The notes under the pieces: model-generated
Told to the model about the DNA's origin: nothing
Databases searched by the model: none
Seen by the model: the letters and a program-made list of their open reading frames with translations, nothing else
Shown here: positions 46,469 to 56,244 of the stretch, one piece after another
Numbering within the stretch: position 1 is the first letter of the stretch
Layout of the letters: every line of letters begins with the position of its first letter
Made by a program: the position numbers and the translations under genes
Source: Acidobacteriota bacterium
GTDB taxonomy: Bacteria; Acidobacteriota; Terriglobia; 2-12-FULL-54-10
Direction of reading: 5' to 3'
NCBI GenBank assembly: GCA_009691245.1
Contig: SHUM01000005.1
Coordinates: 1-64,000, forward strand
DNA length: 64,000 nt

Positions 46469-49225
46469 CTAAGGTAAGAACTGTGGCCAATCGTGAAACT
46501 TATCGCGATGGGTATCGATCTGTATGCGCCACCCGTCCGTGCGGATACTCAAGGCTCCTTGCTTGGCGGTGCTGTATACCGGAATGCCGGCGGCAGAAAG
46601 GGCTTCGATCACTTGGGGGCTGGGATGCCCGAATCGCCCGAAGGCGCCGACTGACATGAATGCGAAACCTGGATTTACTTGCGCAAGAAACTCGGGAGTC
46701 GTGGATGTCCGGCTGCCGTGATGCGCGACTTTCAGGACATCGCTGGCAAGCTGCTTGCCACTGCCAGTAAGTAATTGCTCCATGCGGGACTCAATGTCTC
46801 CCGCGAGCAGAATGCTCCGTTGGCCCATTGCCAACCGCAACACAATCGAGTCGTCGTTGCTGACTTTTCGCGGTGCCCAATCAGGTGGCGGCGACAATAC
46901 TTCCACTTGAACCCCGTCGATTTTCCGTGCGCTGTTCTCCGTTTGGCTAGTTACCGGCCAAATGATTTGGGCTCCCGCGGCACGGGCGAGATTACGCAGC
47001 CGGTCCATTTTTCGGTCCGCGGCGTCCGGACCCATCCAGAATTCCCCTAGCGAAAAATTTTCAAATATGGCCTCGAGGCCGCCCATGTGATCAAAATGAT
47101 CGTGGGAGAGAACCACATAGTCGAGCCGTGTGATGCCACGATTCCAGAGGTAGGAGGAAACCACCGTTTCGCCTATGTCCTGCCTGCGAACGGGAGAGCC
47201 AGGGATGGGGATGCTTCCTCCCGCATCAATCAGCATCGTGGTGCCCTGGGGAAAGCAGACCAACAGCGCGTCGCCCTGACCCACATCGATTGATGTAACT
47301 TCGAGTTGGCCTGAGGCGCAACTCGTCCCCGGTCGCATCCACGTCAGCGCAACGCAACAGGCGATCAACAGGGCGGCCGTCGCGCCACTCCATTTTGAAC
47401 GGAGGGCAATTAGTGCAGCCAGCGAAACTGTCGTCAAAAGAAAAACCAGTGAAAGCCAAAATGGAGGAGTGGCCACCCGGCTGTTGAGGGCCGTTAATTC
47501 CGCCGCGAGTTCTGTTGTTGTCGTCAGCGCCGCGATAGTCCAGCCAAGCAGTGGAGCCAATAGTTGAGCCAGCGGCGGGGCCAGGTAGACCAGCGGCACG
47601 AGGATGATCCCGAGCATCACGATGCAGCTAGCCGTGGGCAGGATCAGCAGATTGGCCAGTACGCCGGACCACGTCAGCCGGTGGAAATAGAGTGCGGTTA
47701 CCAGAGCATATCCAGCTTGCATGGTCGCGGTGAAAAGAAGCGCCTCCGCCAGACTGATTACCATCCATGCGCTGGATCGCAGTGTCTCCCGAATCCCCCG
47801 CTGCAGCCTGCTGGATTCGCGTGATGGAACAACCAGATAATCGATCAGCGTTCGCAGATCCATGCGGAATTGCGCTTGGGTCGGCGTGAATCGGCTGTCG
47901 CCATTTTCGTCGAATAATTCCCGTAGCGCGGAACGGAGCGGTGAGATAGTCCACTCGACAGCGGGCAGGGCAATTGCGGCCAGCGTCAACACGGCAAGGA
48001 AAGAAAGTTGGAATCCCCAATCCCACAGATCGGATGGATGCAGTATCAACAACAATAGCGCGGTTGCGGCCAGTGAATTAATTAGAGCGCGGCGTCGGAA
48101 GAACAATCGTGCTATGAGATAAACGAGAAACATCAGGGAGGCGCGAACAATGGGAATCTCCGATTGCGCCAGCAGAGCAAAGCTGGCCACTGATCCAAAC
48201 ACGATTAGTGAAGAAAGCCAGTTCGGAAGGCACAGGCGTATGAGTAGTAGCAGCAACGGCACGGCGAAGACGGCTACGTTCCACCCCGAAATTACCAGTA
48301 CATGGTACGTGCCGCTTTCCTGAAAGGCACGCTCAGTGCGCGGGTCGAGCCAGCTATCATCGCCCAGGAGCATGGCTTTCAGAATGCTCTGCTTTACGGG
48401 CTGTCCCGCAAACAAACGCTCGATGGCTTTCAGCGAACCTTCGCGAGCGCGGAAAACTACGCCACGCCATCGGGATCCAGCTTGGCCGGGCAACACTTGC
48501 AGGTCGGTCTTGCGGTTCCGCAACAAGGCGGTAAAGGAGATGCCTTGCCGACGCATGGAACCAGCGTAATCAAAGGAGCCGGGGTTGCCAAAGTTGCGGG
48601 GCGCGCGCAGATCACGTAACGAGATCGCCACGCGCGAACCGTAGTCGAGACGGAGCGGAGGCTCCTCCTGGTTGCGCGGATAATAGTAGACGCGAATTGC
48701 TCCCGAGGTAGGGAAGAGCAGTTCATTCTGCTCGATTTGCTCAACAGCAAGGTCAATGACGTAAGTCCCCGGACGCGCCTGACTGGGAGTGAGAGCCCAG
48801 CCGTGAATTTTTACTTGTTGCCCAGGATTAATACTCCCGTTGCGCGAAAGTGATTCGATATGATTCGGCGGCGGATTAATGCGCTCAAAGGACGCAAGAA
48901 ACGCGCCGCCAACAAAGACGCCAATCCACGCGCCGAGCAGCGCGGGCCACAACTTTTTTTTGAAGCTTAGTAATGATGCCAGCAGAACGGAAGCAATCAG
49001 TACAGCTAGTTGTTCATGAGCGCGAAGATGGAAGTAGGGAGCTGTGGCGATTCCGCCGGCAAACGCCAGCGCAACGGGAAGTAGAGGCGAATAAGTCAAT
49101 CCAGCCGGTCCCCGGTCTGAGGAATGTGAACTATCGCCATCGTCCGGCAGTGTGAACGAGCGCTTACGCAGGCCGCGCCATGTGGACAATGGCCTCCAGA
49201 TGATACGTCTGCGGGAACAGATCAA
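46469..49225 (-). CDS. comEC: ComEC/Rec2-type DNA uptake channel protein
   Basis: Large membrane protein of about 876-918 residues. The N-terminal part has a conserved KIHGWALTPSQARPGTYVID-type OB-like region; the middle, after LVISGWNVAVFAVPLLLLL, is the multi-helix Competence domain; the C-terminal part is an MBL-fold domain, SIDVGQGDALLVCF, LSHDHFDHMGGLEAI and VAHHGSRTSTTPEFL. It imports single-stranded DNA in naturally competent bacteria. The start is uncertain: the first frame start at 49225 overlaps rlmD by 62 bases, while TTG at 49099 starts at the membrane part. It follows rlmD on the same strand. Confidence 0.88.
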   Translation of the reverse strand: MICSRRRIIWRPLSTWRGLRKRSFTLPDDGDSSHSSDRGPAGLTYSPLLPVALAFAGGIATAPYFHLRAHEQLAVLIASVLLASLLSFKKKLWPALLGAWIGVFVGGAFLASFERINPPPNHIESLSRNGSINPGQQVKIHGWALTPSQARPGTYVIDLAVEQIEQNELLFPTSGAIRVYYYPRNQEEPPLRLDYGSRVAISLRDLRAPRNFGNPGSFDYAGSMRRQGISFTALLRNRKTDLQVLPGQAGSRWRGVVFRAREGSLKAIERLFAGQPVKQSILKAMLLGDDSWLDPRTERAFQESGTYHVLVISGWNVAVFAVPLLLLLIRLCLPNWLSSLIVFGSVASFALLAQSEIPIVRASLMFLVYLIARLFFRRRALINSLAATALLLLILHPSDLWDWGFQLSFLAVLTLAAIALPAVEWTISPLRSALRELFDENGDSRFTPTQAQFRMDLRTLIDYLVVPSRESSRLQRGIRETLRSSAWMVISLAEALLFTATMQAGYALVTALYFHRLTWSGVLANLLILPTASCIVMLGIILVPLVYLAPPLAQLLAPLLGWTIAALTTTTELAAELTALNSRVATPPFWLSLVFLLTTVSLAALIALRSKWSGATAALLIACCVALTWMRPGTSCASGQLEVTSIDVGQGDALLVCFPQGTTMLIDAGGSIPIPGSPVRRQDIGETVVSSYLWNRGITRLDYVVLSHDHFDHMGGLEAIFENFSLGEFWMGPDAADRKMDRLRNLARAAGAQIIWPVTSQTENSARKIDGVQVEVLSPPPDWAPRKVSNDDSIVLRLAMGQRSILLAGDIESRMEQLLTGSGKQLASDVLKVAHHGSRTSTTPEFLAQVNPGFAFMSVGAFGRFGHPSPQVIEALSAAGIPVYSTAKQGALSIRTDGWRIQIDTHRDKFHDWPQFLP

Positions 49226-50495
49226 TCAAGTGGACCGAAGTGATTTTGTACGAAGCCAGCTGAAACACCGCTAGATCTCGAGCCAGCGTAGTCGGATCGC
49301 AGGAAACGTACACCATGCGGCGCGGGCGCATCGCGACGATCGCATCACGCACTGGAGGGGATAAGCCATGTCGTGGCGGGTCTACCAGGACCAAATCCCA
49401 CGGCTGGCGTGAGGGTTTGGATGCGATGAAAGATTCGGCGGTGATGGGGTAGACATAAACCTGCGAAGCAGCGACACCGGAATTGGTCTGGAGGTCGCCG
49501 GATGCGGATGGATGCGACTCCACTGCGATCACATGCTCGAAGCGACGCGATAGCGGCAGTGTGAAGAATCCTACTCCCGCGAACAAGTCGAGCGCGCGCA
49601 CGCCGCGCGCATCGCCCAGCGCGGCGTCAATCATCTTTGCCAGCAGGCGGCGGTTGGTCTGGAAAAACGAGTGGTGGCTGACACGGTAATGAAACTCACC
49701 AGACTTCATGGTGACTGCGCCGGAGCCCCATATCCTGTTGTGCGGTGGTTCACGATGCACCAGGCGGTTCCTGGCGCCTTGCCGAATGGGCTCAAATTGT
49801 TGCGTCCAGCATACCGACTCAAATTTTGGCAGTGCGGCCATCCATGCGTCGCCAAATACTCCGGGCCCTGAATCACGCGCGGTAATTGTCGCCATCAAGG
49901 AACGGTCCTCATCGGTGGCGAATAGTTCAATCTCCACGGCGCCGTCTGGGAAAATGGAAGTTAGTTCACCAGCGGCCAGCGAACGAATCGCCGCCTGCAG
50001 GCCGGGCGAGCTGATGGCACAGGCGTCGACCGGACACAGTTGCTGCGACTGGCTTTCGAGATACCCCAGACGAAACTCGTTGCCATTCTTTCGCGCATGG
50101 AGACGGATGCGATTCCGGTACTCCCACGGCTCGGCGGAGATGGTTTCGATGGGCACGTCGAACTTTAGCTTGCCGATGCGCTCGAAGCACTCGGCGAGAA
50201 TATCGCGCTTCCATTCGAGTTGGCGGGTGTAGGGAATCTGCTGATGATGGCAGCCGCCACAGTTCGTAAAGAACGGGCAGGGCGGTTCGATGCGATCCAG
50301 GCTGGCCGCGAGAACCTGGATCAGTCGCGCCCGCCGAACGCCTTTCTTGGCCGGTTCGATCTCCACCGCCACGCGTTCGCCCGGAAGCGCGCCCGGCACC
50401 AGTACGATGCCCTCCGGCGTGCGCGCCAGCCCTTCGCCGCCATAAACAAGCTTCTCGATGGTTACTTCGCTCGCTGCTGTCTCTGCCGTTGTCAT
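49164..50495 (-). CDS. TrmA/RlmD-family RNA (uracil-C5) methyltransferase
   Basis: 443 residues. N-terminal TRAM domain (EVTIEKLVYGGEGLARTPEG), a [4Fe-4S] cluster region with PCPFFTNCGGCHHQQIPY plus a later CPVDACAIS, and a C-terminal SAM-dependent domain with ALDLFAGVGFFTLPLS and the catalytic cysteine in MVYVSCDPTTLARDLA. Closest to RlmD (23S U1939) or RlmCD; exact target site is not deducible. It precedes comEC on the same strand. Confidence 0.9.
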   Translation of the reverse strand: MTTAETAASEVTIEKLVYGGEGLARTPEGIVLVPGALPGERVAVEIEPAKKGVRRARLIQVLAASLDRIEPPCPFFTNCGGCHHQQIPYTRQLEWKRDILAECFERIGKLKFDVPIETISAEPWEYRNRIRLHARKNGNEFRLGYLESQSQQLCPVDACAISSPGLQAAIRSLAAGELTSIFPDGAVEIELFATDEDRSLMATITARDSGPGVFGDAWMAALPKFESVCWTQQFEPIRQGARNRLVHREPPHNRIWGSGAVTMKSGEFHYRVSHHSFFQTNRRLLAKMIDAALGDARGVRALDLFAGVGFFTLPLSRRFEHVIAVESHPSASGDLQTNSGVAASQVYVYPITAESFIASKPSRQPWDLVLVDPPRHGLSPPVRDAIVAMRPRRMVYVSCDPTTLARDLAVFQLASYKITSVHLIDLFPQTYHLEAIVHMARPA

Positions 50496-50543
50496 TGAAA
50501 TGGGCGCTTCTTTCTCATCAGGTTCACAGATAGAACATAGGTC

Positions 50544-51239
50544 TTACAAATAGAACAAACTTAGGCGCGGCAGTTCGGATATCTCCAGAATCTTCCGAAT
50601 CTCAAACTGCTTTTCCAAATCTCTAAGCTGGGCGCTGGACATTTTGCCACGGAACGGCGCGAGTTGACGGTCGCGCTCGCCGCGTATGACCACCAAAGCC
50701 TCCTCTGCGCAGCCCTGCATCAGGATGGAGAACATCTTCTCCTCCAAAATGCTCATGCGCTGCTCCATAGCCTGCAAGTCCAGCGCCTGACCCGCGCGCG
50801 TCAGCGCAGATTGTTCGCGCAAAGAGGCCGCAATCGCCGACAGGTTGGTGGCGGATTCCGCGCGCCCTTGCTCGAACATTCCTTCCGCTGCCCGAGCCAC
50901 CGCCGAGGCGTTCTTCTCCAGATAATCCGCCAGCGCTTCGTGCGGAAACGGCGGTGGCGTGGCCGCATGGGGCAGACCCGCATGATCCTTTTCCTCGGCC
51001 GCCTCCAGCACCGCCTGATGACAATAGGCCAGCCCATTCACGCGGCGCGTCTTTCCTTTACGCTGTTCATACTTTTCAAAAGTGTGGTCGATGCCCTTCA
51101 ATATGGCCTCGATGGGAATGTCGGCCTGCTTCCACGAGTCGATCAACGCCCAGTCGAGCGTGGTCAGCAGGATGGCTGTGCCGCGCTTTTTCCAGAAGTA
51201 CTCTTCAATCTCGGTGAAATAGTTGAAGTAGTTTTCCAT
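50544..51239 (-). CDS. Conserved-looking protein of unknown function
   Basis: 231 residues, no signal peptide or membrane segment. The N-terminal 60 residues (EIEEYFWKKRGTAILLTTLD, then WALIDSWKQADIPIEAILKG) look like a compact helical domain ending in a basic KYEQRKGKTRRVNG; the middle and C-terminal parts are predicted helical with heptad-like Leu/Ala spacing. I recall similar proteins beside coaX and birA in Acidobacteria but know no function. It lies between rlmD and coaX, all leftward, and may be cotranscribed. Confidence 0.7.
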   Translation of the reverse strand: MENYFNYFTEIEEYFWKKRGTAILLTTLDWALIDSWKQADIPIEAILKGIDHTFEKYEQRKGKTRRVNGLAYCHQAVLEAAEEKDHAGLPHAATPPPFPHEALADYLEKNASAVARAAEGMFEQGRAESATNLSAIAASLREQSALTRAGQALDLQAMEQRMSILEEKMFSILMQGCAEEALVVIRGERDRQLAPFRGKMSSAQLRDLEKQFEIRKILEISELPRLSLFYL

Positions 51240-51315
51240 AGAAGCATTGGTTGGATCGGCCTGGAGGTGGCCGAGGTCGGCATGCGGATGAGTCGATGTT
51301 GCCGCGGGATGTAGG

Positions 51316-52104
51316 TCAGCGTTTACGGGAGGACTCCTTGCGCGAGCGCTGTTTTTTCCCTTGCTCCCAGTACAGGCGAAGCCCTTCCAGCGTCAGATGT
51401 TCATCGACTGCTTCGATGTATTTGGACCCTCCTGCGATCAGCGCCGCCTGTCCGCCTGTGGCTACCACATGCGTGCGCGGTCCCAGCTCGTTTTTCAGGC
51501 GCTCCAGGATGCCGTCCACCATGCCGACAAATCCATAAAAAAAGCCGGCTTGCAGCGAACGGGCCGTGTTGGTGCCGATGATCTCTCCCGGATCGCTGAT
51601 CTCCACGCGAAACAAACGCGCGGCGCGTGCCGACAAGGCATCGGCGGCAATGCCGATGCCGGGCGCGAGTACTCCGCCCATGTACTCGCCATTCCGCGAG
51701 ACCACATCAAAATTGATCGCCGTGCCGAAGTCGACCACCACGCAGGGGCCGCCGTACTTGGCGTATGCCGCAATGCCGTTGGCGATGCGATCCGCGCCCA
51801 CCTCGAGCGGATTGTCATAGAGCACCGGCATCACCGTGCTCTCTCCCGCGGAAACAAAAATGGCCTGGCGTTTGAAGTAGCGCTCCGCCATCTGGGCCAG
51901 TGTGCTATTGAGCGGCGGGACTACACTGGCGATCACAACACCTTCGATACGCGCATGCGCCATTCCCGCCAGCCGGAACAGGTCGCGGGTGAGGATTCCG
52001 TACTCGTCCACAGTCTGCTCACGCGCGGTGCGCAGCCGCCAGTCGGCGACCAGCTTGTCGCCGGAATACACGCCTAGCACGGTATTGGTGTTGCCGACAT
52101 CCAT
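51316..52104 (-). CDS. coaX: Type III pantothenate kinase
   Basis: First enzyme of coenzyme A synthesis, in the CoaX form, which is not feedback-inhibited by CoA. 262 residues. The phosphate-1 motif is MDVGNTNTVLGVY, later VVDFGTAINFDVV, and GGVLAPGIGIAADAL. The usual CoaX N-terminus has three or four residues before MDVGN; here ATG 52104 is the first standard codon, preceded by three CTG codons. It follows birA by about 110 bases on the same strand, a common coaX-birA pairing. Confidence 0.95.
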   Translation of the reverse strand: MDVGNTNTVLGVYSGDKLVADWRLRTAREQTVDEYGILTRDLFRLAGMAHARIEGVVIASVVPPLNSTLAQMAERYFKRQAIFVSAGESTVMPVLYDNPLEVGADRIANGIAAYAKYGGPCVVVDFGTAINFDVVSRNGEYMGGVLAPGIGIAADALSARAARLFRVEISDPGEIIGTNTARSLQAGFFYGFVGMVDGILERLKNELGPRTHVVATGGQAALIAGGSKYIEAVDEHLTLEGLRLYWEQGKKQRSRKESSRKR

Positions 52105-52215
52105 GGCCAGCAGCAGCTTGTTGGATGCACTGGTTTGTTTTGTGGCTGGTTTCAGCGGATCATCCTCTACTCTATGGAATTCCTGCGGCGAAGTTCCTGC
52201 AGAGGCCGCACTTAC

Positions 52216-53043
52216 TTACAGTGGTCTTACGTGGCCCGCAATTATTTTTTCCAACCCACCGTCATCGCGGCGCAAAAGCAGAACGCCCTCTGGCGTTAGA
52301 CCCTCTGTTGTTCCGGTTATAAAATGCCCGTCTTCACCGGCGCGGACGCGTTTGCCGCTGGCATAACTGGAGATGGTTGAAAATCGCTTCAGTATCGGTT
52401 GCGCGCCGTCCACCAGTAATGAATTATAGTCCTCCTCCAGCCGCTTCAGGACGGAAATCAGCAGATCCACACGCGGGATGGGCTGCCCGGCCTCCAATAA
52501 TAACGATGTTGGCTCCGTCTCCAGCCCTTCCGGAAACTCCGTGTTGTTCACGTTGATGCCAATGCCCAGCAGCACGTGCCACCGTCGCTCCGATTGGGCG
52601 CGTTCTGGATCGGCGCGCATCTCTACCAGTATTCCGGCGCATTTTTTCTCGCTAATCAATAAATCGTTGGGCCAGCGCAGGTCCACTCTGTCGGAAACGA
52701 ACGGCCGCACGGCTTCGGCCAGACTAACGCCTGCCATCAGTGTCAGCATCGGCGTGGCCGCGGGCGCGAGAGTGGGGCGAAGAATCAGCGTGAAGTAGAG
52801 ACCCGCGCCGGACTCGGAGACCCACTGCCGCCCGAGCCGCCCTCGCCCAGCGGTCTGTTCCTCCGCCATCACCAGAGTGCCGGTGGGAGCGCCCGCTTCC
52901 GCGAGACGCGCGGCCTCCGTCATGGTCGAGTCCATGGTCTCGTAAAAATGAAACGGGCACCCGAATCGTTCATGACGGGCATCGCCTGCGCCACTGGAAG
53001 CCAATGACTGCCGGACGGCTGCGGCAATGTAATTCTCCGGCAT
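52216..53043 (-). CDS. birA: Biotin-[acetyl-CoA-carboxylase] ligase
   Basis: About 275 residues. Attaches biotin to the BCCP subunit of acetyl-CoA carboxylase. The nucleotide/biotin motif is TAGRGRLGRQWVSESGAGLY; LRWPNDLLISEKKCAGILVE and IGINVNNTEFP follow. It lacks the N-terminal winged-helix repressor domain, so it is catalytic only. ATG 53043 is preferred to 53079 because it opens the conserved part. It starts 50 bases after the valS stop. Confidence 0.94.
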   Translation of the reverse strand: MPENYIAAAVRQSLASSGAGDARHERFGCPFHFYETMDSTMTEAARLAEAGAPTGTLVMAEEQTAGRGRLGRQWVSESGAGLYFTLILRPTLAPAATPMLTLMAGVSLAEAVRPFVSDRVDLRWPNDLLISEKKCAGILVEMRADPERAQSERRWHVLLGIGINVNNTEFPEGLETEPTSLLLEAGQPIPRVDLLISVLKRLEEDYNSLLVDGAQPILKRFSTISSYASGKRVRAGEDGHFITGTTEGLTPEGVLLLRRDDGGLEKIIAGHVRPL

Positions 53044-53092
53044 GAATATTCTCGGGGTGCGGCGATTCGATGTGGCCAAAAAGTTGGTCTGG

Positions 53093-55780
53093 CTAGTTCA
53101 GGGTTCTAAGAGTCTCAGTGATCTTGGTTATCAAAATTGAGACTTCCTCGCTGCGCTTGCGCATTCCTGCAACGATATGCGCCGGGGCCTTGGCAAGAAA
53201 GTTCTCATTGCCGAGCTGGTTCGCGAGCGAGATTGTTTCCTTCTCAAGTTTCTGCAATTCCTTTTCGAGACGAATGCGCTCGGCGGCGGGGTCAACGGCG
53301 TCCGACAGCGCGATACGCAGCGCATATCGTGGCATGGATCGCACGGCCCCACCGGCCTCCGCCAGCGGTTCGTTGCTGACTTCGAGCGCGCTGACCGTGC
53401 TGAGTCTCTCGATGGCATTGCGGTAACGCGTCGCCGCTTGATTCGTAGCATCGTCCCTGCCGCGGAGCTGCACAGGGATTTTTTTCTTGGCATCCACCTT
53501 CATTTCGGCGCGCATGTTGCGGATATTGACGATGATGTCTTGGAGCAATTGCATATCCTGCTCGGCCGCTTCGTTGATCCATGTAGGATCGGCGGCGGGA
53601 TATTTTGCACGAGAAATGGAGCCGTCGCGCGGGGCCAGACGCTGCCAGAGTTCTTCCGTGATGAACGGCATCATCGGATGCAGCAGGCGCAGCGCAAGGT
53701 CAAGCGCGCGACAGAGGTTGTCGGCGGATGCGGCCAAGCGCGCGGGATTTCCCGCGTCGGCTTCAAAGCTGAGCTTCTTCAGTTCCAGATACCAGTCGCA
53801 GAACTCGCCCCAGAAGAAGTGATAGACCTCATGCGCGGCATCGTGGAAGCGGAACGCGTTCCACGCATCAGCGGTAGTGGCGGCGAGTCGGGAGAGGCGC
53901 GAGAATATCCAGCGATCCTCGAAGGAAACTTCTTCGTCACCAGCGCTGGAAGCCGCGACGGGACGAAAATCGCCGTTTGACGGCGGCGTCCATTCGGTGA
54001 TGCCCGCCTTTTCAAGCGACATGGTCAGGAAGCGCGACGCGTTCCAAATCTTATTGGCGAACGCGCGATAACCCTCCATGCGATCTTCCGACAAGGCAAT
54101 GTCGGTGCCCGGCGCGGCCATTACGGCGAGGGTGAAGCGCACCGCGTCCGTGCCGTATTTTTCCGTGACTACCAAAGGATCAATCACGTTGCCCTTGGTC
54201 TTCGACATTTTTTGTTTATCGGCGTCGCGCACGAGCTGGTGGATGTAAACCGTCTCGAACGGAACTTTGCCCATGAATTCGATGCCCATCATCATCATGC
54301 GCGCCACCCAGAAAAACAGGATGTCGAAGCCGGTGATCAGCAGTGATGTCGGATAGAACGTGGCCAGGTCGCGTGTCTGCTCGGGCCAGCCGAGTGTGGA
54401 GAATGGCCACAACGCGGAGCTGAACCAAGTGTCAAGAACGTCGGTGTCCTGCCGCAGCGCCGAGCCGCCGCACTGCGAACATTGGGCCGGCGTCTCGCGC
54501 GCAACGATCACTTCGTTGCAGCCCTCGCAGTGCCACGCGGGGATGCGGTGGCCCCACCAGAGTTGGCGCGAGATGCACCAGTCGTGAATGTTGCGCATCC
54601 ACTCGAAATAAATCTTAGCGTAATTTTCGGGAACGAATTTGGTGCGGCCATCTTCCACTGCTTTGATCGCCGCGTCGGCCAGTGGGGCGACCTTGACGAA
54701 CCATTGTGTGGACAGGCGTGGCTCAACGGGGGTCTTGCAGCGTTGACAGCGGCCCAACGGCAGCGCGTGCGGCTCCAACTTTTCGAGCAGGCCCTGCTGC
54801 TTCAGGTCTTCGAGTATCCGCTTGCGCGCTTCGTAACGGTCAAGATCGGCATACGCTCCGGCGTTTATGTTCATCCGGCCCGTTTCGTCCATCACGTCGA
54901 TCTGCGGCAGGTTGTGGCGCAGGCCAGCCTGGAAATCGTTGGCGTCGTGAGCGGGGGTTACCTTCACCACGCCGGTGCCGAACTCTGGGTCGGCCAGTTC
55001 GTCGAGGATGAAGGGTATCTCACGATTCATCAGCGGCAAGCGCACCGACTTGCCGTGAAACTTCGTGTAGCGCTCGTCGCGCGGATTGACGCAAACGGCG
55101 GTGTCGCCGAGCATCGTCTCGGGCCGCGTCGTTGCCACGATCACAAATTCGTCGCTACCGATCACCGGATAGCGAATGTGATAGAGATGCCCGGGCTCCT
55201 GCTCGTGGACGGTCTCGAGATCGGAGATGGCCGTCTGGCAGCGCGGGCACCAGTTGACGATGTACTTGCCGCGATAGATGAGCTTCTTTTCGTAGAGCGT
55301 GACGAAGACTTCGCGCACCGCGGCAGAGAGGCCGGGGTCCAGCGTGAAGCGCTCACGCGACCAGTCACAGGACGCGCCGAGGCGCAGCATCTGCCGCTTA
55401 ATCGTGTCACCACTCTGGCCCTTCCACTCCCAAACCTTTTCCTCGAACTTTTCGCGGCCTAGGTCGCGCCGCTTGACGCCCTGCTCGGCAAGCTGGCGCT
55501 CCACCACCATCTGCGTGGCGATGCCAGCGTGGTCCGTGCCCGGCAGCCACAGTGTGTTGAAGCCCTGCATGCGCTTCCAGCGCACGATGATGTCGATGAG
55601 CGTATGCTCCAGCATGTGTCCCATGTGTAGCGAGCCGGTAACGTTCGGCGGCGGAATTACCAGCGAAAACATGGGTCGATTGGAGTCGGCATCGGCCGTG
55701 TAAAGGCCTTTCTCCACCCACTCGCTCGCCCAGCGCGGCTCAATCTCACCCGGATTATAAGCTTTCGCAATCTCAGCCAT
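53093..55780 (-). CDS. valS: Valyl-tRNA synthetase
   Basis: 895-residue class I enzyme charging tRNA-Val. HIGH motif in PPPNVTGSLHMGHMLEHT near residue 45, KMSKS-type motif QKMSKTKGNVIDPLV, editing-domain sequence VATTRPETMLGDTAV, and a C-terminal coiled coil (RIRLEKELQKLEKETISLAN). A zinc-binding CEGCNEVIVARETPAQCSQC segment lies in the middle. ATG 55780 opens AEIAKAYNPGEIEPRW; the nine codons upstream look non-coding. Start of the valS-birA-coaX leftward run. Confidence 0.96.
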   Translation of the reverse strand: MAEIAKAYNPGEIEPRWASEWVEKGLYTADADSNRPMFSLVIPPPNVTGSLHMGHMLEHTLIDIIVRWKRMQGFNTLWLPGTDHAGIATQMVVERQLAEQGVKRRDLGREKFEEKVWEWKGQSGDTIKRQMLRLGASCDWSRERFTLDPGLSAAVREVFVTLYEKKLIYRGKYIVNWCPRCQTAISDLETVHEQEPGHLYHIRYPVIGSDEFVIVATTRPETMLGDTAVCVNPRDERYTKFHGKSVRLPLMNREIPFILDELADPEFGTGVVKVTPAHDANDFQAGLRHNLPQIDVMDETGRMNINAGAYADLDRYEARKRILEDLKQQGLLEKLEPHALPLGRCQRCKTPVEPRLSTQWFVKVAPLADAAIKAVEDGRTKFVPENYAKIYFEWMRNIHDWCISRQLWWGHRIPAWHCEGCNEVIVARETPAQCSQCGGSALRQDTDVLDTWFSSALWPFSTLGWPEQTRDLATFYPTSLLITGFDILFFWVARMMMMGIEFMGKVPFETVYIHQLVRDADKQKMSKTKGNVIDPLVVTEKYGTDAVRFTLAVMAAPGTDIALSEDRMEGYRAFANKIWNASRFLTMSLEKAGITEWTPPSNGDFRPVAASSAGDEEVSFEDRWIFSRLSRLAATTADAWNAFRFHDAAHEVYHFFWGEFCDWYLELKKLSFEADAGNPARLAASADNLCRALDLALRLLHPMMPFITEELWQRLAPRDGSISRAKYPAADPTWINEAAEQDMQLLQDIIVNIRNMRAEMKVDAKKKIPVQLRGRDDATNQAATRYRNAIERLSTVSALEVSNEPLAEAGGAVRSMPRYALRIALSDAVDPAAERIRLEKELQKLEKETISLANQLGNENFLAKAPAHIVAGMRKRSEEVSILITKITETLRTLN

Positions 55781-55899
55781 AGAAACTCTGATTATGCAGT
55801 CTGGCATGGCGGAGCGTCAATTGGACTACAGCGAGGCATTTTTTCAGATAATACCATTTGTGCTCGATAATGATCCGCATATTAGGCAGGAAGGCCCCG

Positions 55900-56244
55900 A
55901 TGGACGCCAAAAGGATAATCGAAGAGTTTCAGGATTACCTGGCACCCAAGCTCGATGTTTATGAGCAGGCCATATATCTATACGTTCTGAGACATAGCCG
56001 CCTTCAAGGTATTGACGAAATCGTCATAGGATTCAAATCCGCGAAACAAAGAATGGCATTGGGGGTAGGGGCGAAGGGCACGCCAATAGCCGATAATACA
56101 TGCTATGAAAAACTGCAATCACTCAAGCAAAAAGGCTGTCTCGCAATTCTCGGAACGGAACGAAATGGAACTCGCATCAAGCTTTCATTAGCTTCAGAAA
56201 TGGGGGGGGGTAATTCCAAAAGGTGGAAGCTACCTCGCCATTGA
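55900..56244 (+). CDS. N-terminal part of a split HNH endonuclease
   Basis: 114 residues: a helical domain starting MDAKRIIEEFQDYLAPKLDV, then TCYEKLQSLKQKGCLAILGT and a winged-helix-like end. I recall an intact family in which this part is fused to an HNH domain; here the frame is lost at a run of nine G (56202-56210), giving an out-of-frame tail ending at 56244. AGGAAGG precedes the ATG. AT-richer than its neighbours, suggesting transfer. Could still be made as a separate subunit with the overlapping HNH frame. Confidence 0.7.
   Translation: MDAKRIIEEFQDYLAPKLDVYEQAIYLYVLRHSRLQGIDEIVIGFKSAKQRMALGVGAKGTPIADNTCYEKLQSLKQKGCLAILGTERNGTRIKLSLASEMGGGNSKRWKLPRH

Noticed and set aside
53177-53980. 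Reading frames antisense to valS, including a 326-codon one at 54482-55462
   Set aside because: Shadow frames opposite a strongly conserved synthetase; no motif or ribosome binding site.
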